Positions 22,214 to 35,800 of a stretch of 64,000 nt of DNA are shown here, piece after piece (the stretch's first letter is position 1; each line of letters begins with the position of its first letter). A program made the position numbers and the translations under genes. The stretch spans positions 45,685,275-45,749,274 of the forward strand of contig ML681989.1 of assembly GCA_007922195.1 (NCBI GenBank). Direction: 5' to 3'. The notes beneath the pieces were generated by a model. That model had not been told where the DNA came from and ran no database searches. It saw nothing but the letters and a program-made list of their open reading frames with translations. This DNA comes from Podocnemis expansa (taxonomy: Eukaryota; Chordata; Testudines; Podocnemididae).

Positions 22214-25200
22214 TTTCATATAAGATTTAAAGTACCATCTGATTTAGGGTAAATGACTGGTGTCTTGGGACTGGGAGCAACCTGATGTGGTGTGATTTTT
22301 GGGGTAAGTGACTTTTTTTTTTTATTTAAAATATCTAGTTTATCTGGGTGGTAAAATAATCTGGAGAATCCAAGGGGACTAGGTGTGACTCTATGGAGGG
22401 GAAGGAAAAAACCCTGGTGTAGTGGCCCAGGAGTTCATACTTGTTACTGACTTGGTAAAATCTAATTATAGAACACAACTCCAGTTGGGGATGTCTTCCC
22501 TGTTTTCTCTCAGTCTGCCTGGATGTAGGCACTCACATTTGTGAGCCACTTTAAACAGCATGACAGCAGGTAACAGAAATAAGATCACTCACTTGAAGAG
22601 CAGATGGTTTGTTAACTGTAATTCTCAGTTACATTATAGTTAACATTCCAGTTAACTGTACTTTTAACTTTCACTGTAATTAATTTGTTATTCTCTTTTA
22701 GCTGCAAATGATGGAAAAGTTGGGGTTTTTTTTAACATAATATTATGGCAATCTTGTTCACTGATTCCCGCAACTGTGGCATATTACAGTAATTATGCAT
22801 TCTACTCCTTGCCTGCCTCTACAGTGGTGGGTTAATTATATAGTAGTTGATTTTTAAAGCTTTTTGTGGTACAGTCTCTCACTATATTTGAGACCACATA
22901 CAAGAGTCTTTTCCTATTTTACCTATGCTCACATTCTGCCTTGAGATCCCCAAACATTGTTATCTTACTGGTTGTGAACTGTATTCTTGGTATGATGAGT
23001 TCCAGGGTCCAGAATTTCATATAAAATGTAATCAGTTTCTCCCTATTAAAATCCTTTTTTTGAGTGGAGGTGGTGGGCATTTTGCAACTGCAAGGGTTTT
23101 TTTTAATTATAGAGTTGCCATATTTCTTAACATTTATTTATATTACTTACAATCACCCACCTCCTTTTTACATGATTCAAAACCACACCCAATTTGTTTT
23201 AGCTTTAAATTGGGGTGTGAGTTATTAGAGGGCATTTTTACTATATTGTATTGTTATAAAATGCCTCATGAAGTATTTTAGAATAAAATTATTGTGCCAC
23301 ATGCCAAATTCTAAGTACTGCTGGCTGAAAAAACAAAGAAGTCTATGTGATGAGGACCGATTTTGTGAGAAGGAACTGTTCTACTCCAAGTTAAAGTATT
23401 AGTCAGCAGTATGTTGCTGCTAGAGGCAAATAGACCAGTTTACCGATTTTAAACATACTTTAATATGGAAGTATGGAAAATACCAAAGATGGGTCAAATT
23501 TAAACCCATAATAGCCCAGAATTTCATGGTTTGGGAAGGTCCTTTTACTTTTAATTCAGGCTTTTTATGACTCAGTATTGAAACACATATAGTGCACATT
23601 TAGATCGCCTGTTATAGGATTGAGACTCACAAGGGTGTGCTTTAGAGGTCTATTAGTATGCATCTCAGATGCACTTAGAGAATTCTTCTGTCATCAAATT
23701 CATAACATGTACATTCAAGGTCCCTGAAACACATCCCAGATTGCCTTAATGCTGCTATAATGTCTATTTATATTTATTTAAGGTACGTTTAAAACACACA
23801 AAACTGAACTACTGTTCCCAGTGGGTAAGAACCTATTCTTATATCAATTGAAAATAGAGCACTCTTTATTCAAACTCAATGTTCAAGCTAAAGACAAATG
23901 AGGTGTAGTCTTGTTGCGTTCATTAGAGAATATATAATACTGCTGTCCCACCCTTCTTTTTATACTGCCACCTAGTTTACTGAATATATGTGCAAACTAC
24001 TGCATGGAGTTCATGGATAGCAGAAACAAGGAAGAGGAGAAAACAAAGAAAAAATAGCTGACCCCTTCTGAAACAGAGAAAAATGTAGGCCACCAGTTTT
24101 GGCTAGAGAAAGAATTAAAGCGACGAGATATATAGATGGAAGGAAAAGTGGTTCCTTAAGAAATAGGGACAAATTCCCCTCCCCCATCCCAATTTCTTTC
24201 CCTTCTGTTTTATTGCTCTGATTTTTCAATAAATCATCAATTCACAACTGTATTTGTGAAGCACATATTAACTGTATGTTTTGGAGAGATCTGGATTGAT
24301 TTCAGTTTATGTATATTTTTAAACAAAATTAAATTGGGACTGACCAAGTTTTCCAATTCAGCATAAAACAGCCTTGAAACTGGCTCAGACACCTGAGAAA
24401 CACTCAACATGCCAGTAGGTTTAGGGGACAGGGATTTCCCTTGAACTCTGGCCAAGTACATATTACTGAAGGCAGCCAAATGTCTTAGGAAAATGTCTAT
24501 TTTCTCCTTCAGCCCAGCCATGTCTCACTGCATTGCCTGTCAAGTGACTCAGCTGCTTTCAAGTGTTTACTCTTAAGAAGCCAAACAATTCCTAACTAAG
24601 AGTAGCATAATGTATGTGGTTTTGTTTTTATAAAGAGAAAGTAAATGATGGTGTCCCATTGTCTAAGATGAGCTGTTGAGTACAAATGAAGCTTTTGCTG
24701 GGAGGGAGGCACAAGGCAGGAGCAGAAGTAGCGCTACGATAGGTATAATGCTTCCCTAGAAATCTGGAGGGCACCATCTTTTTAAAGTGAATATGCTACT
24801 GAGGTGTGAGAATGGTTTCTTGTATGGATAGAACAACAATTTCAGCCTTCTTTTCTTTCCGTGTCTTCTCACCTTTGCATTTTGCTCAGTTGCTCTTCCA
24901 ATGTTCAAATTGTTTAAATAAGAGCAAAGGAGTTCTGAGGGTGAGAATGAAGGACAACAGTGGATGGAAAGAGACTAACTAAGATTAAGGAGAAGAGCCA
25001 AGATTGGAAAGACTACCTGCCTAAGGGCAGGAGAGCAGGAGTTCAGCAGCAGCTGAGGGAAGATAATGAAAGTACTTAAAATAACTTGTGAACTTTCCTT
25101 TGAATGTATACTGCCTACCTACCACAGCATCTTCAGACTCTACGGTTTTCTACAGTCTCTGACTTCTTGATTGGCTGAGCAGGTCCTCACAGACCCAATC

Positions 25201-26142
25201 AATTGGGAAGACTGATTTGATGATGGTGAATTTGCTGCCATCAGTGAAGCCTTGCCCTAAGTATTCAATTTGTAAAGCACTTAGCAGAGTGGTATTTAAT
25301 TGCCTCAAGTCTCAGCTGGCGACAGTCTATCAAGTCTCATAAGCCTTCCGTGACAAAGTGGGGAACTTGATACCTTTCCGCCTGAAATAGAGGAAGATGT
25401 AAAAGAACCAGCTCTGACTCATCACTATCCTACTTAGAAAGTAGGGGGAGGACTTAATTCATACAGGAAAGAAAGATTTGAGGGAAACACCTATACAAAC
25501 TTCAACTTGCACTACAATTTTTTTTTTAAATTCAAGATTATTAAAATTAGATTATCTTTTTTCCCATCCCTCTCAGTTACAGGATGCATACACAGGCACA
25601 TGTAAGATAGATTTTATGATGTGCTAATGACACCACACTCAGATACCCCGTTGACTATAATAGTGAGGAGTGACATTCAAATGGTGAAACCAGCCTCTAT
25701 ATCATTGTCCTAGTCAACAGTGCCCAATCCATACTACAATCCCTATTCTAGGTAATAAAATATTTAGCTAAGGTCTGGTGACAGCTCTGAATTCTGAGGT
25801 GTCGTTGGTTTAAATCTGACTATGTGTTTTATTTCCTTTTTATAAAGAATATTTAAAAAATACAAAAATCTTAAATAGTACAAATGTTTGAAAGTTTTAA
25901 GCCTGGATTCAGTACAAGTTCATGTGCTTTTGAAATATTTACAATGTATTATGTCAATATTTAATATTGAAAGAGCTTGGATTAGGCAGAGTGAATACAA
26001 GTGTATTTGAACTGATGGACCTGCAACCAGCCTGGATATTTCCTCATCTTAGAGCTTGGGCACAGAAGTTATAGGGTCTACTGTGGTCCCAGATTTCCAG
26101 AAGAAACTGCAGATTGGTTTGAGAGGAGAATTTGTGATTACT
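22214..26142. other. Mostly unassigned DNA
   Basis: About 3.9 kb with no transposon recognised by eye. A small cluster of repeated GTTAACTGTA occurs at 22610-22670. The largest frame, 22925-23281 (118 aa), has no recognised motif. Confidence 0.45.
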
Positions 26143-26256
26143 TGAAAAAAAAAAAGAAAAAAAAAAAAAAAAGAGAGAGAGACCGAGACCTGTGGCACTT
26201 TAAAGACTAACAGATTTCTTTGGGCATAAGCTTTCGTGGGTTCCAACCCACTTGGC
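26143..26256 (+). repeat. A-rich tract plus foldback-family arm of a second subfamily
   Basis: An A-rich run with 'agagagagagacc' is followed by 'tgtggcactttaaagactaacagatttctttgggcataagctttcgtgggttccaacccac'. The 'TTTGGGCATAAGCTTTCGTGGG' wording marks a different subfamily from the 'TTATTGCATGAGCTTTC' copies elsewhere here. Confidence 0.7.
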
Positions 26257-28240
26257 TCTGGATAACTGAATTAGCTTCTAGGGTTTACTTAACTTTTTAG
26301 TAATGCTTAGTATCTGGGTTAGAAGGTAGCAAAGTATTGGATGGAAGGGATCTGAAAGACAGGACCTCTATTTGGCAGATAGTGAGGAAAATGTTTAATA
26401 TATTATGAGGAACAGGAATTGTTTATCTGCTCTGCTAAACTTTCAGGTATCCATTTTTCCACAGAAGGGTTAACTACCCAGCTAAATGTTGGTAGGATAG
26501 TGATCAAATCTATATATGCTACAAGCAAAGTACTTGGGCCTAGCTAAATGCCTTTCACCTATTGGATAGATAAATACCCCACTGGAGACCATATTAATGA
26601 TGCTAAGAATTTAACAATATGTAGTATACTGCATCAAGAAAACAGCCTATGTTTTCCCAATTGATTGATTCAGGCAGCTAAATACAAACTTGTTTCCTTT
26701 ACAGTAATTTCCCCCAAATTCATTCATTGGAAGACCCAAGCCAGAAGAGTCAGAAATCAAGTCTTTTCTTTAATGGACTACTCCATGTACACACAGAAAT
26801 GTTTTTAATTCTTTTCTAGGACTATGTTGACACAGAGCAATTAATTCTGACATTGACTATGGTTAACTTACAATGGATAAACAATACTGAATAAGGGAAC
26901 TATGATTTCCTTCTCAAATGCTATGTTTTTACCTCATGCTGCTGATGTGCAATGCAATCTCTATTTTGAGCAGTAATTTTAATAAAATAAAATAATAATA
27001 ATAATAATAAAATCAGGAGACAACCACTGTTTTCATGTTTTAACCAAGACATTCAAAATAATTTTTGCAAAAATTGAAAAAGTAAATTGATCCTGCACTA
27101 ACAGTACACCTGCCAAGCTCCAGCCCAGAGCAATTTAAGTGTCTGGATTACTAGAGCTGCATGAAAACATTTGCACAGAGTACAGTCTAGTAAACAATTT
27201 GTCATTATGCCAGTCTAATGAAAATGCTAAACCTCTGGCAAGCATCTCATAGGCAAATCCTCCTTGGCCAGTACAGTGTGCGGAAAGTAGGTCTTTGGCA
27301 GGTATGTTCACTACTGCATCAGTATTCCAAATTGATTTTAGAGAATGAAGCATGGACAATGTTCTATTTGAGAGACAACATATACTCCTAATAGGTCGTG
27401 GTGTTGATCATAATATATGTGGTAGTGAGTTTAGGCAGCCAGTAGCCAAGCTACAACTTACACTTTCTTGAGAAGAGGAAAAACTTTACCCAAAAGATCG
27501 CATAAGAAGTAGGCCTTTAGAAATAGTGCATGTGGAGCAGAAACTGTGTGAATGTATGTTTGTGTTGGAATGTGTAATTCTTTGGAGTTTGCCAGAATGT
27601 TGTCATCTAGGGGGTCCTACCGTACATTCTACAACTATGGCTCAGAACCCCCGGACACCATTTCCCAACCTATAAGAAACCAGGTAGGAACAGAAAGGAC
27701 TGGAAATTCTCATAGAGACAAATACGTTTCTGGCTGAGTGATTTATACAGGCAGTTTTCTGGGATCATAAAGCTTTTCTGGGATCTGTTCAGCTCATCTG
27801 GGACAACCTGTTCTAAAGACAAAGAGACTAGTTTTAGTTTCTGTTCTGGAGCTTAGTTTTTCATTTGTGGCTGAGAAAAGGAGAACAGTCTAAGGAGTCT
27901 CTCTGCATGGCTCCCTACCCCCACAAATGGAGACTCTGAACTGTTATAGATCTAGTGCCTTACCGGACGTTTCCAGCCCTGCAGAGATCAGTGTCTAGGA
28001 AGACATAGATCCAAACTATTTCCAGCCACCTAAGACAGTGAAGACTTCCACAGCATTCCCAAGCAGGGAGTGAGGAAAAGATGTTCCTCTTCTCTATAAA
28101 AAGGACCTTTTCTTTGACCATTTGCGGCATGTATTTATTTGGGACGATGCCACAGAGAGAGCAAAGGGATGTTGTATGGCTGTGAATGTCAGTAGGCAAA
28201 GAATTTGTTGTATTATTGAAATTTGACGTTTATTAAGTAT
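26257..28240. other. Unassigned DNA with an (AAT)n stretch
   Basis: A short (AAT)n microsatellite lies at 26984-27009. Otherwise no recognised repeat, RNA gene or exon. Confidence 0.45.
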
Positions 28241-28505
28241 CAAAGGGGCAGCCATGTTAGTCAAGCTCAGTAAAACAAAACGAGGAGTCCTGTGGCACTT
28301 AAAAACTAACAAATTAATGTATTGCATGAGCTGTCATGTGTGAAAATCCCTCTTCATCAGATGCTTTGAAGATGGGGGAACTAAGTAGTAAGTAAATTCC
28401 CCCATCTTCAAAGCATCTGACAAAATGGGATTTTCTCCCATGACAGCTCATGCAATACATTAATTTCTTAATCTTTAAGTGCCACAGGACTCCTTGTTGG
28501 TTTTA
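28241..28505. mobile_element. Foldback repeat, best full-length copy
   Basis: The order is: terminus 'caaaggggcagccatgttag', 'aacgaggagtcctgtggcac', 'attgcatgagctgtcatgtg', then 'cttcatcag'. The arm GATGCTTTGAAGATGGGGGA (21 bp with its last A, 28360-28380) is mirrored perfectly at 28397-28417, with a 16-nt spacer. The right side returns with 'gggattttctcccatgacagctcatgcaatac' and 'tttaagtgccacaggactccttg'. The right outer terminus is missing. It encodes nothing, so it looks like a non-autonomous DNA element or foldback SINE. Confidence 0.85.
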
Positions 28506-29869
28506 GTGATATTTATTAGCAAACCTAATCCTTTCCTTCCTCAAGTCTGTTTCCTGTCTTCAGTCCCTCTTTTTTACATCATTATTTTAAGGTGTGGCAT
28601 TTCAACTAGTGGTATTTGCACTACCATATTTTGTTTCTTGCGCACTGTATCATACTCCTTTTTGAGATGAGGGGGAGTATTCATTACTTCAAGGGACAGC
28701 ACCCCTTGAGTGCCACACACCATGAAAAGTCACTATGCGTAGAGACACAAGGAAGCCAGTACTCAATTCTTGAAAGGAAGATGAGAAGCCACTCTGAAAA
28801 AAAGCAGGACTACCTTTCAGAGGAGAGGTTATAAATGTTTGTGTGGAGAGTTTTAAGGTTAAAAACTCCCCATATTTTAATTTAAAATTTCATCTCCTTT
28901 ATTTCACTATTTTTAAAATGTGTCATACCAAAAAGGTGAATGAAAGCAAAAAAAAGACATTGTGCTAGTCCTTTAAGAATCTTTACTTTTGAGTTAAGTA
29001 CTTCAGTTAAACAACGACTTCTCTTAACTGTAGCGTCATAAATGTAAAACTGTAGGAGAGGTCATACTCTGATATTAGATACATTAGAAATAAATTACGC
29101 AGATATACACAGAGAGAAAGAAATTAGCATTAGTGATGGATTCTAAAGACTTTAAATAAAATTTGAATGGTTCCAAAAATGTACAAAGTACTTTGCAAGG
29201 GATGATACAATTATGTTATCTGTTTCATTTAAAATGTACACCAGACTTTTTTTTTTTTTTAATTTCATTTAGAAAAAAATCATCAAGGTTACTCAAATTT
29301 AGTATTTCAAGACAAGGTCTGAAATGAGACACAGGTAATTCCATATAACAGTAAATGCTGCTATTTAGATGTGTCATATTATAAAACAATAAGGGTCTTT
29401 TTTGGTTTTCTTGACCAGCCAGTTTATCGTGAAACTTTTGCAGAGAGCTGTGTGCTTCTGTAAACAAAATGAGCAAAATATGGAAAAGACACTATTTGTG
29501 TATCATCCAATCATCGAGTGTTAAAACAGAGACTGAGGCCTTTTCTCAGGTGATACTGTTAAACAATCTCATTTTCTTCTTGCTGCAAATACTGTAAAAC
29601 ATTTACATTTCTCTGCCCTCAATCTATATGAAAATAAAGTGAACGTGTCACAGTTAAATGATCTTTTCAGATGTTCAGGGTCATCCCCAGACTCTACAGC
29701 TAATTATTTAAAACCAAAATATACTTTTCATTTATTTTGTATGAAGTTAAATTAGAAAAAAAAAAAAGAAAAAGAAACCTATAAATAATACATTGCCCAA
29801 GGATGGGCTTATATAATGAGGAAAAATTGAGTACTAGAATGATGCAAGTACTATGAAAAGGTTTGTGAA
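28506..29869. other. Unassigned DNA
   Basis: T-rich tract at 29248-29261 and A-rich tract at 29756-29777. No repeat or gene recognised. Confidence 0.45.
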
Positions 29870-29935
29870 TATGTGCATGGGGCTGGACCAGAAGACCTCT
29901 CAAGGTCCCTTTCAGTCCTACAATTCTATGATTCT
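29870..29935 (+). repeat. CR1 3' end fragment
   Basis: 'ggggctggaccagaagacctctcaaggtccctttcagtcctacaattctatgattct' is the standard CR1 tail with its ATTCTATGATTCT terminal repeat. Severely 5'-truncated. Confidence 0.8.
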
Positions 29936-30439
29936 TTAAAATAAAATCCCCTGATTCTCTGAATTAGCATTCATGACCTCTTTCATGGCCTTAACCAACT
30001 CCTATTGTGGACAATGGAAAATCACGTTAGTCTTTCAAAGGTGATTTATGGACTGCAGAACTGCTGAAAACGTTTCTAGCACTGTCTACTGTGATCCTGC
30101 TCCTGATGCAAGGGTTGCTTGATGGTCCTCACAGGATAGCCTTACAGCTGTCTTCTCCCATGTCTAGACTGGAAGAACCCTTCTCCAGTCAGATAACGTG
30201 GCAAAAAGGGTCCATGGCTGGAATAAGGATCTCACCCCTTGTTTCTTCCACAGTATTTTTTAAAATCAAACTGAAAATAGATTATACATTCTTTTTACTG
30301 GGGGTAGTGGGACCTTTGACATGACAATATTTCCGATGCAATCATTTTTGGATGTAAAAGAAATATAAAACAGGAATGTATTACCTAGGTATACAGCATG
30401 AAAGAGACTACTCCTGAATGACTGTGTCAATTCTCAGTT
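29936..30439. other. Unassigned DNA
   Basis: Nothing recognised. Open frame 30091-30324 lacks a motif. Confidence 0.4.
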
Positions 30440-30921
30440 CTGACGACAGCGCTTTTAAAATATGTGAACAATTTGAAAAGGGTTCAGAAAAGAGCTACGA
30501 GAATGATGCAAAGTCTGGAAAACACATCTTACAGTCAGAGGCTTACGAAGCTCAATCTATTTAGTTTATTCAAGAGAAGGTTAAGAAATGACCATCACTA
30601 TTTGAAAGGTACAATATGAGGAAAAAGAATTCTGATTGTAGGTGACTGATGTGTCAAAAAAAAAAAAAATCTAATGACTGGAAGCTGACCCTAGACAAAT
30701 TCAGACTACAAATAAGTTTTTTTTTTTGTTCTGTTTTTTAAGTTATGGTAATCAAACACTGAAATGTTGTGCCTAGGTCTGCAATGACTTCATCACTTGA
30801 AGTCTTTGAATCTAAACAGATTATCTTTCCAAAAGATATACTATAGCACAAACAGAAGTTATGGTTTTGATATAATGAGTACTAACAGGATAAGTTCAGT
30901 GGTTTGCATTATGTAAGAAGT
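30440..30921 (+). repeat. CR1-like LINE 3' fragment (upstream part)
   Basis: 'aaaagggttcagaaaagagctacgagaatgatgc', 'gctcaatctatttag', 'cttgaagtctttgaatc' and 'aaacagaagttatgg' follow the C-terminal ORF2 and 3' UTR order of a CR1 subfamily. Many indels. The tail is split by the hAT MITE that follows. Confidence 0.75.
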
Positions 30922-31077
30922 CAGTGGTTTTCAACCTGAGGTTGCACACCCCTGGGGGTCCACAGATTATGTCTAAGGGACCCATAAAAGATTGTTCTTA
31001 CCATAGAACAGCGATTTTCTGCAGGTCTGTTTAAAATTTTTAGGTGTCCACAAATGAAAGAAGATTGAAAATCAGTG
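30922..31077. mobile_element. hAT-like MITE nested in CR1
   Basis: It starts CAGTGGTTTTCAACCTGAGG and ends 'agattgaaaatcagtg', inverted with mismatches. It contains 'cccctgggggtccacag' and 'ttaggtgtccacaaatgaaag'. The CR1 tail continues directly afterwards, so this insertion is younger than the LINE. The target duplication is unclear. Confidence 0.7.
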
Positions 31078-31105
31078 GACTAGATAATCATAATCATCTC
31101 TTCTT
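31078..31105 (+). repeat. CR1 3' tail remainder
   Basis: 'gactagataatcataatcatctcttct' continues the CR1 3' end interrupted at 30921 (the family wording is 'cagactagatgatcataatggtcccttctgg'). Confidence 0.65.
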
Positions 31106-32543
31106 GTATAAAACAACAAACAAAAAAAAAGTAGAAGGGATATTTTGTTTATGAAGCAGTAAGCAGTGAACAAGAAAAAATACTAAATTCAAAGACTAGA
31201 GAGTATTTAGTGTGCATGTTCAGTACCTGAATTATCTGAGCCAATTTAATTTTGTAATTTTAATACACCATGTTATGTTAGGGACGAATAGACTATATAC
31301 ACAATTATATTCTTTAAACGTCTGTCTGTAGCTTCACCAAGGACACACTGAAACCACAACATTCCTTGTTATACCTCTCATTTAAAAATGCCCCACCTTG
31401 TTTTCATTATATTTGGTATGCTATGAGAAAATATTCATTTTTATAAAGGTGTTACTAGCCTTTGTAAATGGTTTATTTATAGTGAAAACAGATTTTTTTC
31501 AGTGATAATTTCTTCAGATTTAACTCATTTTCTTGTATACTGTAATTTTAGTGTCTTTTCACTTCTTTATCCAGTTAAAGGAGGACTACTTTCTCTCTGT
31601 ATTAGATTAAGCTGTTGTTATCAAAACCCCTTTCTCCAAAAATGCTTTCATACCAACACTGCTGCTTTGTTTCCTTTTAATCTCAATAGCATTTTGTCTC
31701 AACTAAAGAGTAATTCATAAAGTTTCTTCCTCCTGAATCAGCAAGACCACATATTAACTTTTCTACAAACAAAATCTGCACACCATATTTCTTTCTCAGA
31801 TTTGTTTCTATTAATAAAGGAGATAATATGAAGTTCAGCTCAAACATTTTCCCCAGGCTTGGCTGCTCCTAAGGTTCCTAGGTCAGTATTATTCAGTCCA
31901 CATCCTAGATCCTCCATCCTCAGAGAGCGACTCTCATATTCTTTAAAGCAAGATAACATAATGAATCAACAGTCTCACTAAATTTGCAGAACCCATAAAC
32001 CTTCTCCAGCAATGTGAAAAATTGATAAGCTAGACCAAATGTTTCAGGAAAAATACTGCTGGTCTACTCAACTCTTCCCTTCTTTGGTTGCTTTTCTATT
32101 GTAGTTCAAAGCAACTAACCCACCTTCACATGTAGAGGAAAAAATACAAAACACTCATCCTGAGCTGAGTGTTCCTCTTAGATATACAGACATACATTGT
32201 GCAGCAATAGCTATCAAAGAGCAGGACGTTTCCAGGGAATTAATGTCAGGTTGGGAGGAACTGATCGCCTGAAGCCCAGGAAATGTCCTGTGCCAAGGCT
32301 GCTATTGCTACTGTAAGCTAAAACCAAAAGAAATTAAGTTTATGCTTTTTTTATAGGCAATTTAGTGTCAATTGTTACCTACAGTGCCTTTCTAAAGAAA
32401 ACATATTGTACTGTGTATTGAAACACAAGCCAATGATACAGCTGGAATCATCTCTCAATGTTCTATTCAGCTTATAATAGAAAATAATTGTATATCTTGT
32501 AAAGTCAGGTACCAGGCTTCCACCCCAGCATTTTATAGACACG
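31106..32543. other. Unassigned DNA
   Basis: No repeat or gene recognised. Confidence 0.45.
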
Positions 32544-32838
32544 TTGTACACACATCTATTCAAAGTCAGAATCAAAGAAATAGTTGTTTAGAAGTCCTAG
32601 CTGTGAATCATCATATACAATCATTTTAATTTTTCCAAAATCAGATTATGTGAACTTTGAATATAAGCAATAAAAATCTTGATTTTTTATTTGCATTAGA
32701 TATAATTTAAAAATAGGAAAAGATTGAGTGATATATATTTCTCCCTTTAGAAAATTAGCCATTGTATATGATGATTCACAACTAGAACTTCTAAACAACT
32801 ATTTCTTTGATTCTGACTTAGAATAGATGGGTGCACAA
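32544..32838. repeat. Large inverted repeat, 78-bp arms, 139-bp loop
   Basis: Arm 32544-32621 (starts 'ttgtacacacatctattc') is the reverse complement of 32761-32838 (ends 'gaatagatgggtgcacaa'). Within the inner 69 positions I count three mismatches, so the arms are about 95% identical overall. The loop is AT-rich. No target duplication or known terminus is visible, and the unit is not repeated elsewhere in the window. It could be a foldback MITE, a recent inverted duplication or a hairpin-RNA source. Confidence 0.85.
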
Positions 32839-35800
32839 GATGCCTCCTGAAAAAATACTACACTTGTGAAATTAAAAACTCTCTCTCTCGCCCCCCATCC
32901 CCCCACCAGTTCATGTTCTTGTTCCATTCAGGTCAGTTCTTGTTCCCATCTCCCTTCCCCATTGCTGGAGAATGTCTGATATGTGTCAAGCGTGCATATT
33001 TTAAGTTCATCACTCCAGTGTTATCTGGGGTATTATAGCTGCATTGTTTAAACATTCCCATTCTAATTTCTCCACTAACTTACATAGGAGGACAAGGATA
33101 GGGAGATGGGCTCAGCCAACCCATTGCAGAGAATGTGGCTCATATAACATGAAGGTTTGACCCCACAATTGATGGGTTGGGACACTCCACTCTTGGGACA
33201 GGCCTCTGTCACTCCTAGGGTACTATGTACTACAGATCATGAGGGGCCAGGAGAGGTGTCCAGACCCACAAGATCTGAGCACATAAACAGAAGATGACAC
33301 TGTGAGGTTGATAGATACCCCCATCCCTCTTTCCTGGTACCACTGCCACATACTCTCATGTCCACATCCCCGTGGTCCTCCTCATTTTCCTGAGTCTCTT
33401 ATCTCCTCTCACCTCACCACATTAGGGCATGCCTGTCCTGAAATACCCCCTGCTGAGTTAGTGTGGTGATGCAGCACATATTCTCTGCCTCAATTTCCTT
33501 TCTAAGGAAGCCAGTAACTCCTTTTCAAGCACTCTTCATGCTTGGTTCAAGACTACCCTCCTGAGGGCTTGTTCCTTAAAAAGCCTCCTTTATGAAAGGA
33601 GACATAACAAAAAATCCAGCACTAACAGAAGATACTCGTGAAGTCTGCCCTTGCTCTGTTCCCAGGCTCCTCGTGTTCTGGCTCAGTCTTTTAGTCCCTC
33701 CTAGGAGTCCCATCTCTCTTTCCGGAACTGAGCAATGGAAATGATCATTCTCCTTTTCCTTACCAGAAGTCCTCAACTTTCCTCCTTCACCTGCATGGCA
33801 ATTCAGCTTCTTCAGTTTAGTCCTTAGGCTCAGAATGGTATGGCAGCCTTCTGCTGCTAGTTTGCGCTCCCTGCTAACTCAGCGCACCCATAGCCTTTTT
33901 ACTCTCTTTAATATCTGGAGGCACCTGCCCTGCTTTCAATCAATCAGACAAGAGAATTTCTGCTGACCTCTTCCCCCAGCTCATTGGGGGGGGGTGATGT
34001 GCTGTCTTACCCTCTTTGCAAAGCTCCAGATCCTAAGCCTTTAAAGATACAGTAAGAGGATTCCTTCTAAATGCAACACAGGTCCCTTCTGCTCTCTCCC
34101 CATATCTTCTCAGGCTTTATATGATCAGACAACTCCAAACCCTCAAAGGGCCATTCCATGAGCTGGGGAGGACTGACCAGCAGGTAGTACTGCCCTAAGG
34201 AGCATGTGGCTCCACCATACTCCCCTGCCACTCATCTCCCTTACTGCCCTGCCTATAACCCAGGCCCCAACCGCCCTCACCCATTCCCCCAGGCTCCTAT
34301 CCCACCTAACATGCCCCTCTCATGCCAGCAAGCAGTCATGTCTTTAAAAAAAACCCCAAAAACCTGTGACAGAGAGATGTTATAGCACTTTTCCTTCTGA
34401 CTTTTCCTGATTAGGACAAGGTGGGACTCAAAAGGACACGGTCTGGGTTAGGTTCAATGACTATGGCTTATCCCCTTGAGCTATCCAGATGGCATAAAAT
34501 TTTGAAGGTTAGAAATCCTACTAAATCCTCTATCCATGCATGTTCAGTGTGATTCATTAGGCATGTGAGCCTTAAATACATGCCAAGCCATTCTGTCTGG
34601 AGAAGCAAAGATTTTAATTTCCGCCAAATGACTGGTAGATGCTATGTAGTCTGTTGGAGGTAACCTTCAATTACAGGAGACCCTGAGACCCTGATATGAT
34701 AATCTGAATCCTGCTTTGACCTTCATCTGCATTCAAAATAGGAATAAACTTAAACTTCAGAAAAATTGTTTCTTTCAGAGTTTTGTATCTTGGAAGCCCC
34801 TTGGCCACATGGAACATATTTAGATTACTGATCCTATCCTTAATGTTCCCCACCCCTGGCACACTGAACTGTTAAAAAATAATCTAGAGTTTTTATGCTT
34901 AATGGGTTCAACTGTACCATTTTAACATTTTTTTCTCCCATCATAGTGGTCATCTCCACTGTTGTTCTGATGATGCATTTACAGTGGACATAGTCTAATT
35001 TCCTTTTTCTGTTTATTTTATATTACAAACTCTGTGACAGCATGTCAAGGACTATATATAAATATCCTGAGTGATAGAAGTTTGTGATATAGCATCTCTG
35101 TTAATGCTGCTGCTATCTTATCTCCACCCTACAGAACTTTTGTACTTGGCTGTTTTCTGCTGCTTCTGCCTATCCTATATTATAAAGAGGAAAAAAAAAT
35201 CCCATTCTTAGTTTTAAAAACACTCTCTGCCTCTCACACACACAGCATCAGTCCCACATTACTGTTTCTTAGTGAGAATATACAGAATACATGAATGCCA
35301 ATGAGGGAGAACACTTGCCCTACAGAGCACACTACTCCTACAATGTGGAAGTTAGATAACCCCTTGTAATCAGGGCTACAAACTCCATACTGAAGAGAGG
35401 CAGAAGAGGGTAGCAGCTTCACTTGTCTATATGCAAGAAGCCTGACAACGGCCTCAGCATCTTCCACACTACTGATCACATAGTCAGCCACCCACAGCTG
35501 CAATCAATAGGTCAAATGAGGGCTGCTAAAAAAAGGGAAGGGCAGAGATGGAATGGGAGTCAGAAAGGCCTGGGATGGTGAGGGAGCAACACTTCTGCAC
35601 CAGGCTGTCTTCAGACAGTGGACTTCCAGGCCTAATTAGATGCCAGGGGCCAAGAAGTGTCTCAATCAAAGTTTAACCAAAAAAGCCAGTGAGGAGCAGT
35701 AGAGATCCCTCAAAAGACAATGTCAAAATCTGGTGACTGTGACACCCCTCAATAAGATTATTTATTTATAAAGTAATTTTTGAGGAGTATTGAACTTAGC

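Noticed and set aside
22925..23281. 118-aa plus-strand frame
   Set aside because: No recognisable family, located in AT-rich DNA, and flanked by no splice signals that I could support.
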